A stretch of DNA of 64,000 bases from Acidobacteriota bacterium (GTDB taxonomy: Bacteria; Acidobacteriota; Blastocatellia; Pyrinomonadales; Pyrinomonadaceae): contig JAEWFC010000021.1 in the NCBI GenBank assembly GCA_023389035.1, positions 28,080 through 92,079 of the forward strand, given 5' to 3'. The translations under genes and the position numbers were made by a program. Below, piece by piece: positions 8,039 through 17,174 of the stretch (the first letter of the stretch is position 1; each line of letters begins with the position of its first letter). Under the pieces are notes generated by a model. It ran no database searches. It was not told the origin of the DNA and worked only from the letters and a program-made list of their open reading frames with translations.

Positions 8039-10453
8039 CTATGCCGATTCCAGGCGGGCAAACTTCTCGATCAGCTTTTTCTGTCCGAAGCCTGGAAAGC
8101 TGACCGTCAGCTTTACGTTATCGCCGCTTCCTTCGCGACGCAGGACCAGTCCCTTACCGTATTTTTCATGCCGAACGTGCGAACCGGGAACAAACTTCCC
8201 CTCATCCGCGGGCGGCTTCCTTTCCGTCGAGGCCGCAGCCTTTAAGCGGCCGAAGCTTGTGAGCGAATCTTTATCATCCGGATCACCGCCTCTAGCCGAC
8301 GCTTCAGAACTCTGGGCGTCGCCGCCGTCACGCCGTTTAAAGAATTCCATCACTGCTTCGGCAGAATTGTACGTCTTCCCGGCAAATGGCTTTTTCGGCT
8401 TGGGTTTGGGCAATTCCCCGCGTAACGCCGCGGCGGCCATCTTATTTGACTGAGTGGTAGAACTCCGTGCGAACGATAGCCACGATGAACCGTAGGAGAG
8501 GTCCTCGATCAGTTCGAGCGGAAGTTCGTTCAGGAACTGTGAAGGCTCGGCCGCCATATCCTCGCCAAAGACCCTCCGCCGCATAGCATGCGTTACATAA
8601 AGAGTCTTCTCGGCACGCGTTATCGCGACGTATGCCAAGCGTCTTTCTTCTTCGAGCTCCTTCGGATCATTGATGCTTCGGGAGTGCGGGAACACTCCAT
8701 CCTCAAGCCCGGCGAGAAATACAGTATCGAATTCCAGCCCTTTCGCAGAGTGCACTGTCATCAGCGTAACAGGAGCGTTACGGTCATATTGGTCCGCATC
8801 CGACGTAAGTGCGGCGTGGTCGATGAAGTCTCTCAGGCCTGCTTCGGGCATTCGGTCATAATCGGCTGCGGCATTGACCAATTCCTCAAGGTTCTCCAGG
8901 CGAGCCTCCGCTTCATCAGTATTTTCTGATCGTAGCATTAGCGAGTACCCGCTATCATCGATGGCAGAGATCACCACGTCCGTGACCTTTCGGTCTGTGG
9001 TCTGCGTCTCTTTTGCCTTTTCCGTAAGTGCGAGAATGACGCGGCGAAAGGCCCGCATCGCATCTTTGGCCCTATTCGTAAGTTCGTTGGGAAAGCTTGA
9101 ACCCGGATCGGTGAGTTCACCTAGAGCCTGCCAAAGCGATGTACCGCGAACGCGTGCGGCTGACTGCAGAGCGTCGAGCGATGTCTTTCCGAGACCGCGA
9201 GCCGGTGTGTTTATTACGCGTAGCAGAGCAATATCGTCATCGGGGTTCAGAGCAAGCTTTAGGTACGCAATAATGTCCTTTACTTCCTGACGCTCGTAGA
9301 ACGAGAAACCGCCGACGATGTTGTAATCGATACGCATCCGCCGGAGAGCTTCTTCGAAAACGCGCGATTGTGCGTTTGTCCGGTAAAGCACGGCAAATCG
9401 CTGATTCGCATTTCGCCGAAGATGCTCTTCGATCTTCGAAGCGACAAAACGCCCTTCGCCGTCTGCGTCCGATGCCTGAAAGTAAAAGATACGTTCGCCG
9501 CCGGGGTTTGCCGTCCAAAGCTTCTTTTTCTTCTGATTTACGTTGTTTTCGATGATTGCGTGTGCCGCATCGAGTATCGTCTGGGTCGATCGGTAATTTT
9601 GTTCGAGTAGGATCGCCTTAGCGTTGGGAAAATGCTGCTCAAAGTCGAGGATGTTCCTGATGTCAGCTTGCCTGAAGCCGTAGATGCTCTGAGCGTCGTC
9701 GCCGACCACACAGATGTTCTGCTGCTTTTGCGTAAGAAACTTCATCAGGTCTAGCTGCAATTGATTAGTGTCCTGATATTCATCGACGAGGATGTATTTG
9801 TAGCGGTCGTTATACTTCTCACGCACCTCAGGCGATTTACGAAGCAGATCCACCGTCTTGATCAGGAGATCATCGAAATCAAGCGCGTTGGCCTGCTTTA
9901 GCCGCTGCTCGTACATTCGATAGACCTTTGCGATCGCCGCACGCTTTTCGTCGGTCTGTTCGATACGCGACGTAAATGCGTCGACACTCTCGTTGCGGTT
10001 CTTCGCAGTGCTTATCGATGAACGGACGACGCGTGGGATGATCTGCTTTTCATCCATCCCGAGGTCCTTGATACACGCTTTGATGACTTTCTGAGAGTCG
10101 TCCGTATCGTAGATCGTGAAACTCCGCTTGTAGCCTTCATTGAGAGCTTCTATGTCTTGGCGAAGAATCCGCACACACAAGCTATGGAAGGTTGAGATCA
10201 GCGGGAAAGAGTTCAACCGAAGGCCCTTTAGTAGTTCCTGTATCCGCTGGCGCATCTCGCCTGCGGCCTTATTCGTAAAGGTCACGGCCAGAATACTATG
10301 CGGCTCGACGTGCTTTTCAGCTATCAAATAGGCGATGCGCACCGTAATGACGCGCGTTTTGCCGGAACCGGCACCTGCGAGCACAAGGAGCGGCCCTTCT
10401 GTGGTTGTTACTGCCTCGACCTGTTGTGGGTTGAGTGAAGAAAGAATTTCCAT
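8039..10453 (-). CDS. pcrA: ATP-dependent DNA helicase, UvrD/PcrA family
   Basis: Superfamily 1A 3'-5' helicase involved in repair and in clearing replication obstacles. The 804-residue protein has motif Q (LNPQQVEAV), Walker A GAGSGKTRV at about residue 31, motif Ia TFTNKAAGEM, motif II DEYQDTNQLQ, motif III GDDAQSIYGFR, motif IV EQNYRST, motif V TVHSAKGLEF and motif VI YVAITRAEKTLYVTHA. A ~150-residue C-terminal tail ends in a Tudor-like segment (GSHVRHEKYGKGLVL), which is typical of PcrA. The ATG at 10453 gives MEILSSLNPQQ directly, as in the family. Confidence 0.95.
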   Translation of the reverse strand: MEILSSLNPQQVEAVTTTEGPLLVLAGAGSGKTRVITVRIAYLIAEKHVEPHSILAVTFTNKAAGEMRQRIQELLKGLRLNSFPLISTFHSLCVRILRQDIEALNEGYKRSFTIYDTDDSQKVIKACIKDLGMDEKQIIPRVVRSSISTAKNRNESVDAFTSRIEQTDEKRAAIAKVYRMYEQRLKQANALDFDDLLIKTVDLLRKSPEVREKYNDRYKYILVDEYQDTNQLQLDLMKFLTQKQQNICVVGDDAQSIYGFRQADIRNILDFEQHFPNAKAILLEQNYRSTQTILDAAHAIIENNVNQKKKKLWTANPGGERIFYFQASDADGEGRFVASKIEEHLRRNANQRFAVLYRTNAQSRVFEEALRRMRIDYNIVGGFSFYERQEVKDIIAYLKLALNPDDDIALLRVINTPARGLGKTSLDALQSAARVRGTSLWQALGELTDPGSSFPNELTNRAKDAMRAFRRVILALTEKAKETQTTDRKVTDVVISAIDDSGYSLMLRSENTDEAEARLENLEELVNAAADYDRMPEAGLRDFIDHAALTSDADQYDRNAPVTLMTVHSAKGLEFDTVFLAGLEDGVFPHSRSINDPKELEEERRLAYVAITRAEKTLYVTHAMRRRVFGEDMAAEPSQFLNELPLELIEDLSYGSSWLSFARSSTTQSNKMAAAALRGELPKPKPKKPFAGKTYNSAEAVMEFFKRRDGGDAQSSEASARGGDPDDKDSLTSFGRLKAAASTERKPPADEGKFVPGSHVRHEKYGKGLVLRREGSGDNVKLTVSFPGFGQKKLIEKFARLESA

Positions 10454-10511
10454 TGGCTAACTCGAAACTTCAATGTTAGCAGATGGAGATGCTCGGCGTT
10501 AGCCTCGCCGG

Positions 10512-11063
10512 CTATTTGATCAAAGCCTGGATCTCTTTGAATTTTTCGTGACGTGAACTGCCCATCAGTTCGAAAAGCGCCATCTCGGCGGATGAAGGGA
10601 TCACGCCTAATGAGGTCATCCTTGCGATCCCTGCCTGTTTATCGTGCTCGTAGCGAGAAGCGACGCAATCCATCAGCACATGGGTCTCGATAGCCTTATG
10701 AACGAGGTCCTGAGCGGTCTGCATGACGCAGATATGTGTCTCAACGCCGCAGAGTATCACCTTCGGCGTGCGCGTAGCGCTGATGGTCCGCTCAAAGTCT
10801 TCGCACTTGAATGAGCTGAAAGTCGTCTTGTCGATAAACTTTGCGTCGTCGGGCAAACTGAGCATTATCTCTTCTGCGGTTCGGCCCAGGCCCTGCGGAT
10901 ATTGTTCAGTGATGATAATGGGCAGTCCGAGCGTGGCGAATCCCCTAACAGCGATCGCGATCCGTGAGGCGATCGATGCGAAATCAGGGATCGCAGTTCG
11001 AAAAGCTTCCTGAAGGTCTACGACGACCAGACAGGCTTCATTCTGATTTATCGCTGTTTCCAT
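10512..11063 (-). CDS. Isochorismatase-fold cysteine hydrolase
   Basis: A 183-residue hydrolase of the isochorismatase/nicotinamidase fold. The Asp-Lys-Cys triad is visible: Asp in CLVVVDLQEAF, Lys in KFIDKTTFS and Cys in ILCGVETHICV (with the family's cis-peptide GVE). The sequence resembles the YcaC/YwoC-type small hydrolases rather than a metal-binding nicotinamidase, and the substrate cannot be told. Its first 26 bases overlap the end of the upstream small membrane protein gene, suggesting translational coupling. Confidence 0.87.
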   Translation of the reverse strand: METAINQNEACLVVVDLQEAFRTAIPDFASIASRIAIAVRGFATLGLPIIITEQYPQGLGRTAEEIMLSLPDDAKFIDKTTFSSFKCEDFERTISATRTPKVILCGVETHICVMQTAQDLVHKAIETHVLMDCVASRYEHDKQAGIARMTSLGVIPSSAEMALFELMGSSRHEKFKEIQALIK

Positions 11064-11217
11064 TATCGGTGACGCCAGGGGCCGCTTCTCGATCCTTTTG
11101 CCGCATTTCCTTTTTGTACTGCCTCACGAAAAAGAAAACTGCGGCGAAGCTGATGATCAAGATCAGCAGCATCATCGCCGCAATGAAATAGATCTCAGCA
11201 GTTGCAGAACCGGGCAT
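11038..11217 (-). CDS. Small single-pass membrane protein (59 aa)
   Basis: ATG at 11215-11217 (complement) to TGA at 11038-11040. The N-terminus is MPGSATAEIYFIAAMML, followed by a strongly hydrophobic Leu/Ile/Phe span (residues ~9-30), then a basic stretch VRQYKKEMRQKDREA and a polar tail. The hydrophobic helix with positive charges on one side argues that it is real. There is no clear ribosome binding site. It overlaps the hydrolase gene by 26 bases in another frame. I do not recognise a family. Confidence 0.6.
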   Translation of the reverse strand: MPGSATAEIYFIAAMMLLILIISFAAVFFFVRQYKKEMRQKDREAAPGVTDNGNSDKSE

Positions 11218-11271
11218 TAATGAAGTTTAGATCGGTGCCGAACAACTTTCAAGTTGCTCCGAAAAGCGTAT

Positions 11272-11712
11272 CTAGTGCGGTGCCTCGCCGGCAGGAAGGG
11301 AGTGCGGAGCGTCACCCTCAAGTAGCCGACGATAAAGTTCCGGGATCGTCCGAACCTTTTTATCCTTGTCGGTCACGACATGCAGCGTTTCGCCCTCGGC
11401 GATCACTTCTCCGTCCGCAGGCCGCACGACCTCGTAGATAAACCGTATCGAGCGGCTGCGAAGCTCCTGCATCTTTGATCTAACGATCAAGAGGTCCTCG
11501 TAAAAAGCCGGTGATTTGTACCTGATGTAGGATTCGGCAACGATCATCAGAGCGTTGTCGGCTTCCATCTGGATGTATGAAAACCCGCGTGCACGACAGA
11601 GATCGCTGCGCCCCGTCTCGAACCAGATGAGGTAGTTCGAATGATGGACAATGCCCATCTTATCGGTTTCGGCATATCGGACGCGGATCTCGGTTTCGTG
11701 CCAGCCGTCCAT
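11272..11712 (-). CDS. Acyl-CoA thioesterase, hotdog fold (YbgC/FadM type)
   Basis: A 146-residue single hotdog domain that hydrolyses acyl-CoA thioesters. The diagnostic N-terminal motif is RVRYAETDKMGIVHHSNYLIWFE with the catalytic Asp in ETDKMG; the long central helix carries FSYIQMEADNALMIVAESY. Length matches the 4-hydroxybenzoyl-CoA thioesterase/YbgC group. It follows tRNA-Gln by 20 bases on the same strand. YbgC members often sit with Tol-Pal genes, which are not here, so the substrate is open. Confidence 0.9.
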   Translation of the reverse strand: MDGWHETEIRVRYAETDKMGIVHHSNYLIWFETGRSDLCRARGFSYIQMEADNALMIVAESYIRYKSPAFYEDLLIVRSKMQELRSRSIRFIYEVVRPADGEVIAEGETLHVVTDKDKKVRTIPELYRRLLEGDAPHSLPAGEAPH

Positions 11713-11732
11713 ATAAGGAAAGATAAAAGAAT

Positions 11733-11806
11733 TGGCTGGGAGACAGGGATTCGAACCCCGATAGGCAGATCCAGAGACTGCAGTCCTACCATTAGACGAT
11801 CTCCCA
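11733..11806 (-). tRNA. tRNA-Gln (anticodon CTG)
   Basis: The reverse complement starts TGGGAGA and ends TCTCCCA-G-CCA, so a 7-bp acceptor stem, the discriminator G and an encoded CCA are all present. The D-arm, the TTCGAAT T-loop and an anticodon loop CTCTGGA (anticodon CTG, reading CAG) are visible. The U1-A72 pair is typical of glutamine tRNA. One anticodon-stem pair is a T-T mismatch. Confidence 0.93.
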
Positions 11807-11895
11807 GCGTTATTATTAATTTACGTTCCAGAAATGGCCGTGTCAAATCTCAGCCGCTTTGCGGTTAATGCTATGCACTGGCAGAATAAAGACTT

Positions 11896-12354
11896 ATGTC
11901 CGCACCGAAAGACATTATCAATAACCGGCAGGCTTACCATGAGTATCACATCCTGGATAAGTTCGAAGCCGGTGCTGTCCTGCTCGGAACGGAGGTCAAA
12001 AGCATTATGGCGGGACGTATCCAGTTAAAGGATTCGTATGTTTCGGTAAAAGACGGTGAGGTATGGCTGCTCAACGCTCACATTTCCCCATATTCACATG
12101 GAAACAAGCAGAATCACGAGCCCTTGCGGACGCGAAAGCTGCTCTTGCACCGAAAAGAGATCGAAAAGCTTGAAAAAGAGACCACGCAAAAAGGCATGAC
12201 GCTTGTCGTCACGGCGATCTACTGGAAGAACGGCCGGATCAAGTTCGAGATCGGCGTCGCTAAAGGCAAGAAACTCTATGACAAACGGGCAACCGAGATG
12301 CAAAAAACGGTCGAGAAAGAGACCCGTCAACAGTTGAAAGAACGGTTGATATAA
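11896..12354 (+). CDS. smpB: SsrA-binding protein SmpB
   Basis: SmpB binds the tRNA-like part of tmRNA and delivers it to stalled ribosomes. The 152-residue protein has IINNRQAYHEYHILDKFEAG, LLGTEVKSIMAGRIQLKDSYV, HISPYSHGN and the basic C-terminus (KKLYDKRATEMQKTVEKE) that mimics the codon-anticodon region. The ATG at 11896 follows a short gap after tRNA-Gln on the opposite strand. No tmRNA gene was seen in this window. Confidence 0.96.
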   Translation: MSAPKDIINNRQAYHEYHILDKFEAGAVLLGTEVKSIMAGRIQLKDSYVSVKDGEVWLLNAHISPYSHGNKQNHEPLRTRKLLLHRKEIEKLEKETTQKGMTLVVTAIYWKNGRIKFEIGVAKGKKLYDKRATEMQKTVEKETRQQLKERLI

Positions 12355-12411
12355 GTTATAGATATTACACACGTTTCTCCACTCATAAACGAAACTTATA
12401 CAGAGGTATTG

Positions 12412-13908
12412 ATGGAATCCCAAGGAATATCAGAGCGTTTTACGGAAGCATCTGTCGATGCATTGGCCGTTGCAGTTTTCAAAGGCGAAAAATCGTCGGT
12501 TGACGATCTTAGAGAGCTCGACAGTTTATCCGGCGGACATATCGCGGCAGCGATCAAATCGGAAGAATTCAAAGGCGATACCGGCGAGACCGCATTGATC
12601 AGGCTCTCGCCAAAAGGAAAGGCCCGAGCGTCAAAGCTTCTCCTCATAGGCTGCGGCGATCGAAATGAATATCGAGCGAGCGATGTTGCTATCGCCGCAG
12701 GGACCGCGACCCGCTATTTGCGTAAGGCAAATGTGCGATCGTTCGCTTTCTTTCCCAGATTTTCCGCAGACGCTGTCGGAGCCGCTCAAAACACCATACA
12801 GGGAGCCATCACAAGCCAATTCGAGCTCGACAAGTACAAGACCAAGGATAAGAACACGAAGTCGGTCGACCGCGTCGTGGTTTATGTCCCCGGAGCGTCA
12901 CCAAACGACTTGAAACGCGGTGTCGCACAAGGAACTGCCATCGGGGAATCGATGAATTTCACGCGCGATCTGGCAAATGAACCTCCAAACATTCTTCAGC
13001 CGACGGAGATGGCCCGCCGCGCACATGTGATGGCAAAAGAGGTCGGGCTCAAGTGCGAAATTCTTGACGAGGCGAAAATGCAGAAACTCGGCATGGGATC
13101 GCTTCTTAGTGTCTCGCTCGGATCGGAACAGCCGGCAAAACTCATCGTTCTCAAATACACACCAGCGAAACCGGCCAAAAAACAAGGACTTCTCGCATTG
13201 GTAGGCAAGGGCATCACATTCGATACCGGCGGTATTTCCCTGAAGCCCGGCGAAAACATGGATGCGATGAAATATGACATGTCCGGCGGTGCGACCGTGC
13301 TCGGAACGATGCGTGCTATCGGATTGCTGAAGCCGTCCATCCCCGTCTTGGGAATCGTTGCAGCGGTCGAGAACATGCCGGACGGAAAAGCTTCACGTCC
13401 TGCCGACGTTGTGACCGCCATGAACGGCAAGACGATCGAGATCTTGAATACCGATGCCGAAGGTCGCCTGATATTGGCTGACGCGGTCGCCTATGCCGAA
13501 AGGCTCGGTGCAACCGAGATCGTTGATATGGCAACACTCACGGGTGCTGTGATAATCGCCCTCGGCGGTGAGAACACCGGCATCATGGGTAATGATCAAG
13601 AGCTGGTCGACAAGATAATCGATTGCGGTAAGGAGGAAGGTGAAGGTTTCTGGCAGCTTCCGCTCGGTGCCGAATACAGCAAGCAGATCAAGTCTGACAT
13701 AGCCGATATTAAGAACATCGGACCGCGTGGAAAGGCCGGCACAATAATGGGAGCCGTCTTCATTCAGGAGTTCGTCGATAAAGCGAAATGGGCACATCTC
13801 GATATCGCCGGGACCGCATGGAATGACACGGTCAGGCCGCATCAGGCAAAGGGCCCTACAGGTGTCGCAATACGTTCCCTGCTCCGGCTTGTCGAGCGTT
13901 CGCAATAG
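12412..13908 (+). CDS. pepA: Leucyl aminopeptidase, M17 family
   Basis: Cytosolic aminopeptidase with a two-metal centre that releases N-terminal residues from peptides. The start is taken at ATG 12412 because AGAGG lies five bases upstream; a TTG immediately before is in frame but redundant. The catalytic domain has GKGITFDTGGISLKPG, AMKYDMSGGATVLG with metal-binding Lys/Asp, and NTDAEGRLILADAV with the bicarbonate-binding Arg. The 498-residue length matches the family; the N-terminal ~170 residues are the less conserved macro-like domain. Confidence 0.95.
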   Translation: MESQGISERFTEASVDALAVAVFKGEKSSVDDLRELDSLSGGHIAAAIKSEEFKGDTGETALIRLSPKGKARASKLLLIGCGDRNEYRASDVAIAAGTATRYLRKANVRSFAFFPRFSADAVGAAQNTIQGAITSQFELDKYKTKDKNTKSVDRVVVYVPGASPNDLKRGVAQGTAIGESMNFTRDLANEPPNILQPTEMARRAHVMAKEVGLKCEILDEAKMQKLGMGSLLSVSLGSEQPAKLIVLKYTPAKPAKKQGLLALVGKGITFDTGGISLKPGENMDAMKYDMSGGATVLGTMRAIGLLKPSIPVLGIVAAVENMPDGKASRPADVVTAMNGKTIEILNTDAEGRLILADAVAYAERLGATEIVDMATLTGAVIIALGGENTGIMGNDQELVDKIIDCGKEEGEGFWQLPLGAEYSKQIKSDIADIKNIGPRGKAGTIMGAVFIQEFVDKAKWAHLDIAGTAWNDTVRPHQAKGPTGVAIRSLLRLVERSQ

Positions 13909-14052
13909 ACAAAACCGAAAATAAACCTTACTATTGGCTGGTATTTTTACCGGCCAATTTTTTTGGCAATTTCCACCCTATTTTTCGTCTATTTGTTTGT
14001 GCATCGTGTAACGCGGCGATGTGCGAAAGCTATACCTGAACTCGAAGCTTCA

Positions 14053-14913
14053 ATGAGCCGTAATTCGATAAATCTCTTGATCGCTGTCGGAGCCTTGCTT
14101 TTGGTTACGGCATGTTTCTGCCGGTCGGATCGTCCTGACGGTCCGGCCACTCGTGACGAACCATCCGGTTCAAGTCCTTCTGAAAGCAAACGGGGCTCGA
14201 ATAGCGAGCGTGCAGATTCCGGCGATTTCAAGGTCGAATATCTCGACATCACAACCCCGCGATACATAGAGATCGACCGGCAGGTCAAGGACGAGAATTT
14301 GCTGCCTGACGCAGCCGATCAGCTAAACGCCGCGCTCAGCCTACCGCACGATATAACGATGCGGACCAAGGACTGTAACGACATCAACGCGTATTACGAT
14401 CCCCGTGACCGCTCCATCACGATGTGCTACGAGCTGATGGAGTATTTCTACAAGACATTCAAGAGCGACGGCCGCAGCGACCGCGAGGCTTACGAAAAGA
14501 TGTTCAGCGCCGTGCGATTCGTATTTCTGCACGAGATAGGGCACGCTCTGATCGATGCGTATAAGCTCCCGATCATGGGCGGTGAGGAAGATGCCGCTGA
14601 CAGGTGCTCCTCGTTCATCAACATCAAGGAGCTCGGCGACGAGGGTGTCGAAGCCGTATTCGCGGCTGCTGAGGCTTTCGCGATAGAGTCCAGGCGTGCA
14701 GGCGGAAAGCGAAACCTTGCGGACGAACACTTGCTGCAAGAGCAGCGGTTCTACAATTCGCTCTGTATGATCTACGGATCGAACCCTGCCAAATATTCCA
14801 AGATCCTTACAGAAGGGATCTTGCCGAAAGAGCGTGCCGTACGTTGTCCCAGCGAGTACCAAAAAACTGTCGACAGTTGGGTAACACTGCTGCAGCCCTG
14901 GAGAAAGTCGTAA
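14053..14913 (+). CDS. Lipoprotein with putative metallopeptidase domain (DUF4344-like)
   Basis: The start at 14053 gives a lipoprotein signal with Cys at residue 21 (LLLVTAC). After a polar linker the domain shows YYDPRDRSITMCYELMEYF, then the zinc-protease signature HEIGH at residues 160-164 and a downstream GGEEDAADRCS that supplies a plausible third ligand. This arrangement is that of the DUF4344 putative metallopeptidases; activity is inferred. The gene lies 26 bases before another lipoprotein gene and is likely cotranscribed with it. Confidence 0.82.
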   Translation: MSRNSINLLIAVGALLLVTACFCRSDRPDGPATRDEPSGSSPSESKRGSNSERADSGDFKVEYLDITTPRYIEIDRQVKDENLLPDAADQLNAALSLPHDITMRTKDCNDINAYYDPRDRSITMCYELMEYFYKTFKSDGRSDREAYEKMFSAVRFVFLHEIGHALIDAYKLPIMGGEEDAADRCSSFINIKELGDEGVEAVFAAAEAFAIESRRAGGKRNLADEHLLQEQRFYNSLCMIYGSNPAKYSKILTEGILPKERAVRCPSEYQKTVDSWVTLLQPWRKS

Positions 14914-14939
14914 TATGTTTAACGTAAAAGGAGCGAGAA

Positions 14940-15524
14940 ATGAACAGGTTTAGACGGCTATTGCTCGATAATGGCAATAAGGTGAATGGAGTGATCGCGA
15001 TCGCGATCATCTCGCTTATAGTCTTGGGGTGCACCTGCAACAAAGATCTTGGCAATCTGGCCTCAAACACGTCGACCTCGGAAAATACTTCCGGAGATAA
15101 CCCATTCGGTGATGATGCAAAGACAGGCGAAGACGGCGTTGACGGCCTTCCGGGCGAGCGCCTTACAAATGCTCTTGTAAAGGCCACGACTGCAGAGTTT
15201 GCCCAGGCGGTCAGTACGGGAGACTTTTCAAAGGTCCATGCGAACGCCTCGATAGATTTCCAGAAATCGATAGCGATCGAGCGTCTTGAGCGCGAGTTCA
15301 AACCATTCGTCGACCAGAAGAAACGCTACCTGCCGAGCCTTGCGAAACTTTCTTCGACCGAACCCGAGTATTCGCCCGAGCCGTCGCTGCGAAGCGAGCA
15401 GGGCCTCGATATTTTGGTGGTTAAGGGCAAGTTCCCAACTTCGCCGCTGGATGTCGAATTCGACTACGAGTACGTTAAACGCGGCGGCACGTGGAAGCTG
15501 CTGAAGCTCGTCGTGAAAATGTAG
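14940..15524 (+). CDS. Lipoprotein of unknown function
   Basis: A 194-residue lipoprotein: an N-terminal region of ~30 residues with a hydrophobic span ending VLGC (Cys31), then an Asn/Ser/Thr/Asp-rich linker. The remaining ~110 residues form a compact domain beginning LTNALVKATTAEFAQAVSTGDFSKVHANAS and ending in two β-like strands (DVEFDYEYVKRGGTWKLLKL), reminiscent of NTF2-like/DUF4878-type folds; that is inference. AAGGAG lies seven bases upstream of the ATG. Confidence 0.75.
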   Translation: MNRFRRLLLDNGNKVNGVIAIAIISLIVLGCTCNKDLGNLASNTSTSENTSGDNPFGDDAKTGEDGVDGLPGERLTNALVKATTAEFAQAVSTGDFSKVHANASIDFQKSIAIERLEREFKPFVDQKKRYLPSLAKLSSTEPEYSPEPSLRSEQGLDILVVKGKFPTSPLDVEFDYEYVKRGGTWKLLKLVVKM

Positions 15525-15638
15525 CCGTTGCTAGGTCCTATCTAATTCGAAAGGCCGTCTGAAAAGGCGGCCTTTTCGTTTGTTCGACTCATTGATCACC
15601 ACTCGGTTTTCCGCGTTTCCTTCGTTTAACATTTCCCT

Positions 15639-15869
15639 TTTGTCACGCAGCAAATGAGTTTTTTGACGTAACAAATCGAATTTGTCTGGTGACAAATTAC
15701 TTTTTTGACGTAACAAATTGAATTTGTCTCGTGACAAATTACTTTCTTGACGTGACAAATTGAATTTGTCTGGTGACAAATTACTTTTTTGACGTAACAA
15801 ATTGAATTTGTCTGGTAACAAATTACTTTTGTGACGTAACAAATTGAATTTGTTACGGAACAATAATGC
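15639..15869. repeat. Eleven-unit 21-bp tandem repeat array (locus A)
   Basis: Eleven consecutive units of exactly 21 bp fill 15639-15869 without spacers. Two unit types alternate: one begins TTTTTGACGTAACAAATTG, the other TTTGTCTGGTGACAAATTA. Most units contain TTTGT-N6-ACAAA or a degenerate form, so each can form a short hairpin. The period equals seven codons. The minus strand stays open from a TTG at 15863 to 15531 and reads a heptad of the form N-L-(L/S)-R-x-K-(S/F); GAGAG lies five bases before that TTG. Left flanking sequence contains CCGCGTTTCCT and AACATT, also seen beside the array at 61295. It lies between a lipoprotein gene and sucC. Confidence 0.92.
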
Positions 15870-15981
15870 TCTCTTCGCAGTGAGTGGCCAGAATCTTATG
15901 GCTCCTTACGGGAGATGCCCGACGGGACGGACTTTTGCTTTTTAGGCCGGTCACGGATAAAATTTCCCTTTTAATTAACCT

Positions 15982-17148
15982 ATGAAGATCCACGAATATC
16001 AGGGCAAAGCCTTGCTGAAAGAGTATGGCGTTCCGGTTCCCAGAGGCATCGTCGCTCGGACACCGGACGAAGCTGAGGCTGCTGCACGCGAGCTCGGCAC
16101 GGACGTAGTTGTCGTAAAGGCTCAGATCCACGCCGGCGGCCGCGGAAAGGGCGGCGGCGTAAAGCTTGCGAAGTCACCGGCCGAGGCAAAGGAGATCGCG
16201 GCCGAGATGATCGGAATGCAGCTGGTCACACACCAGACCGGCCCCGAGGGACGCGAGGTCAAAACGCTGCTTATCGAGGAAGGCCTGCCGATCGACAAAG
16301 AATTTTATCTGGGCATCACGCTCGACCGCGTTACCGGACGGAATACGTTCATGGCATCGTCGGCCGGCGGGATGGATATCGAAAAAGTTGCCGAAGAGAC
16401 GCCTGAACTGATCCTGAAAGAGACGATCGACCCGTCGGTCGGCATGCGGGCGTTCCAGGCGCGCAAACTTGCGTTCGGTCTCGGGATACCGAACGAGCTG
16501 ATCAATCAGGCGGCCAAGTTTATGATGTCGCTTTACGAGGCTTTCGAGAAAATGGACGCCTCGATCGTCGAGATCAATCCCTTCCTTTTAACAAAGGATA
16601 ATCGCCTTATCGCTCTCGACGCCAAGGTGAACTTTGACGATAACGCGATGTTCCGTCACAAGGATTATGCCGACCTGCGGGACCTGGACGAAGAGGAACC
16701 TCTCGAGATCGAAGCTTCGAAGTTTGACCTGAACTACATCAAGCTCGACGGCAACATCGGATGCATGGTCAACGGAGCAGGACTCGCGATGGCCACGATG
16801 GACATCATCAAGCTACATGGCGGCGAACCGGCCAATTTCCTTGATGTCGGCGGCGGTGCATCGCAAGAGCGGGTCGAGCAGGCCTTTAAGATCCTGCTGG
16901 CTGATGAGAACGTAAAGGCGGTGCTCATCAACATCTTTGGTGGTATCGTACGGTGCGACATGGTCGCGAACGGCGTCGTTGCTGCGGCGAAGAACCTGGG
17001 CGTTTCGATCCCGATCGTCGCCCGGCTTGAAGGCACTAACGTCGAAGAAGGCCGCCGCGTTCTGAAAGAATCCGGTATCGGCATTATTCCTGCCGAAGGC
17101 ATGAGCGACGCTGCTGAAAAGGTCGTTTCTGCAGCTGCTAACGATTGA
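15982..17148 (+). CDS. sucC: Succinyl-CoA synthetase (ADP-forming) subunit beta
   Basis: The beta subunit of the TCA-cycle enzyme that couples succinyl-CoA cleavage to nucleotide phosphorylation. The 388-residue protein shows the ATP-grasp domain (MKIHEYQGKALLKEYGVPVP, KAQIHAGGRGKGGGVKL, EINPFLLTKD, LDAKVNFDDNAMFRH) and the C-terminal CoA-ligase domain (GGEPANFLDVGGGA, FGGIVRCD). sucD, usually directly downstream, is absent: a terminator and then a minus-strand gene follow. The alpha subunit must be encoded elsewhere. Confidence 0.97.
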   Translation: MKIHEYQGKALLKEYGVPVPRGIVARTPDEAEAAARELGTDVVVVKAQIHAGGRGKGGGVKLAKSPAEAKEIAAEMIGMQLVTHQTGPEGREVKTLLIEEGLPIDKEFYLGITLDRVTGRNTFMASSAGGMDIEKVAEETPELILKETIDPSVGMRAFQARKLAFGLGIPNELINQAAKFMMSLYEAFEKMDASIVEINPFLLTKDNRLIALDAKVNFDDNAMFRHKDYADLRDLDEEEPLEIEASKFDLNYIKLDGNIGCMVNGAGLAMATMDIIKLHGGEPANFLDVGGGASQERVEQAFKILLADENVKAVLINIFGGIVRCDMVANGVVAAAKNLGVSIPIVARLEGTNVEEGRRVLKESGIGIIPAEGMSDAAEKVVSAAAND

Positions 17149-17174
17149 TATTAAAACTCGATCCGACTTTAGAG

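Noticed and set aside
15639..15869. CRISPR array
   Set aside because: Units are contiguous 21-mers with no unique spacers and no cas genes are nearby.
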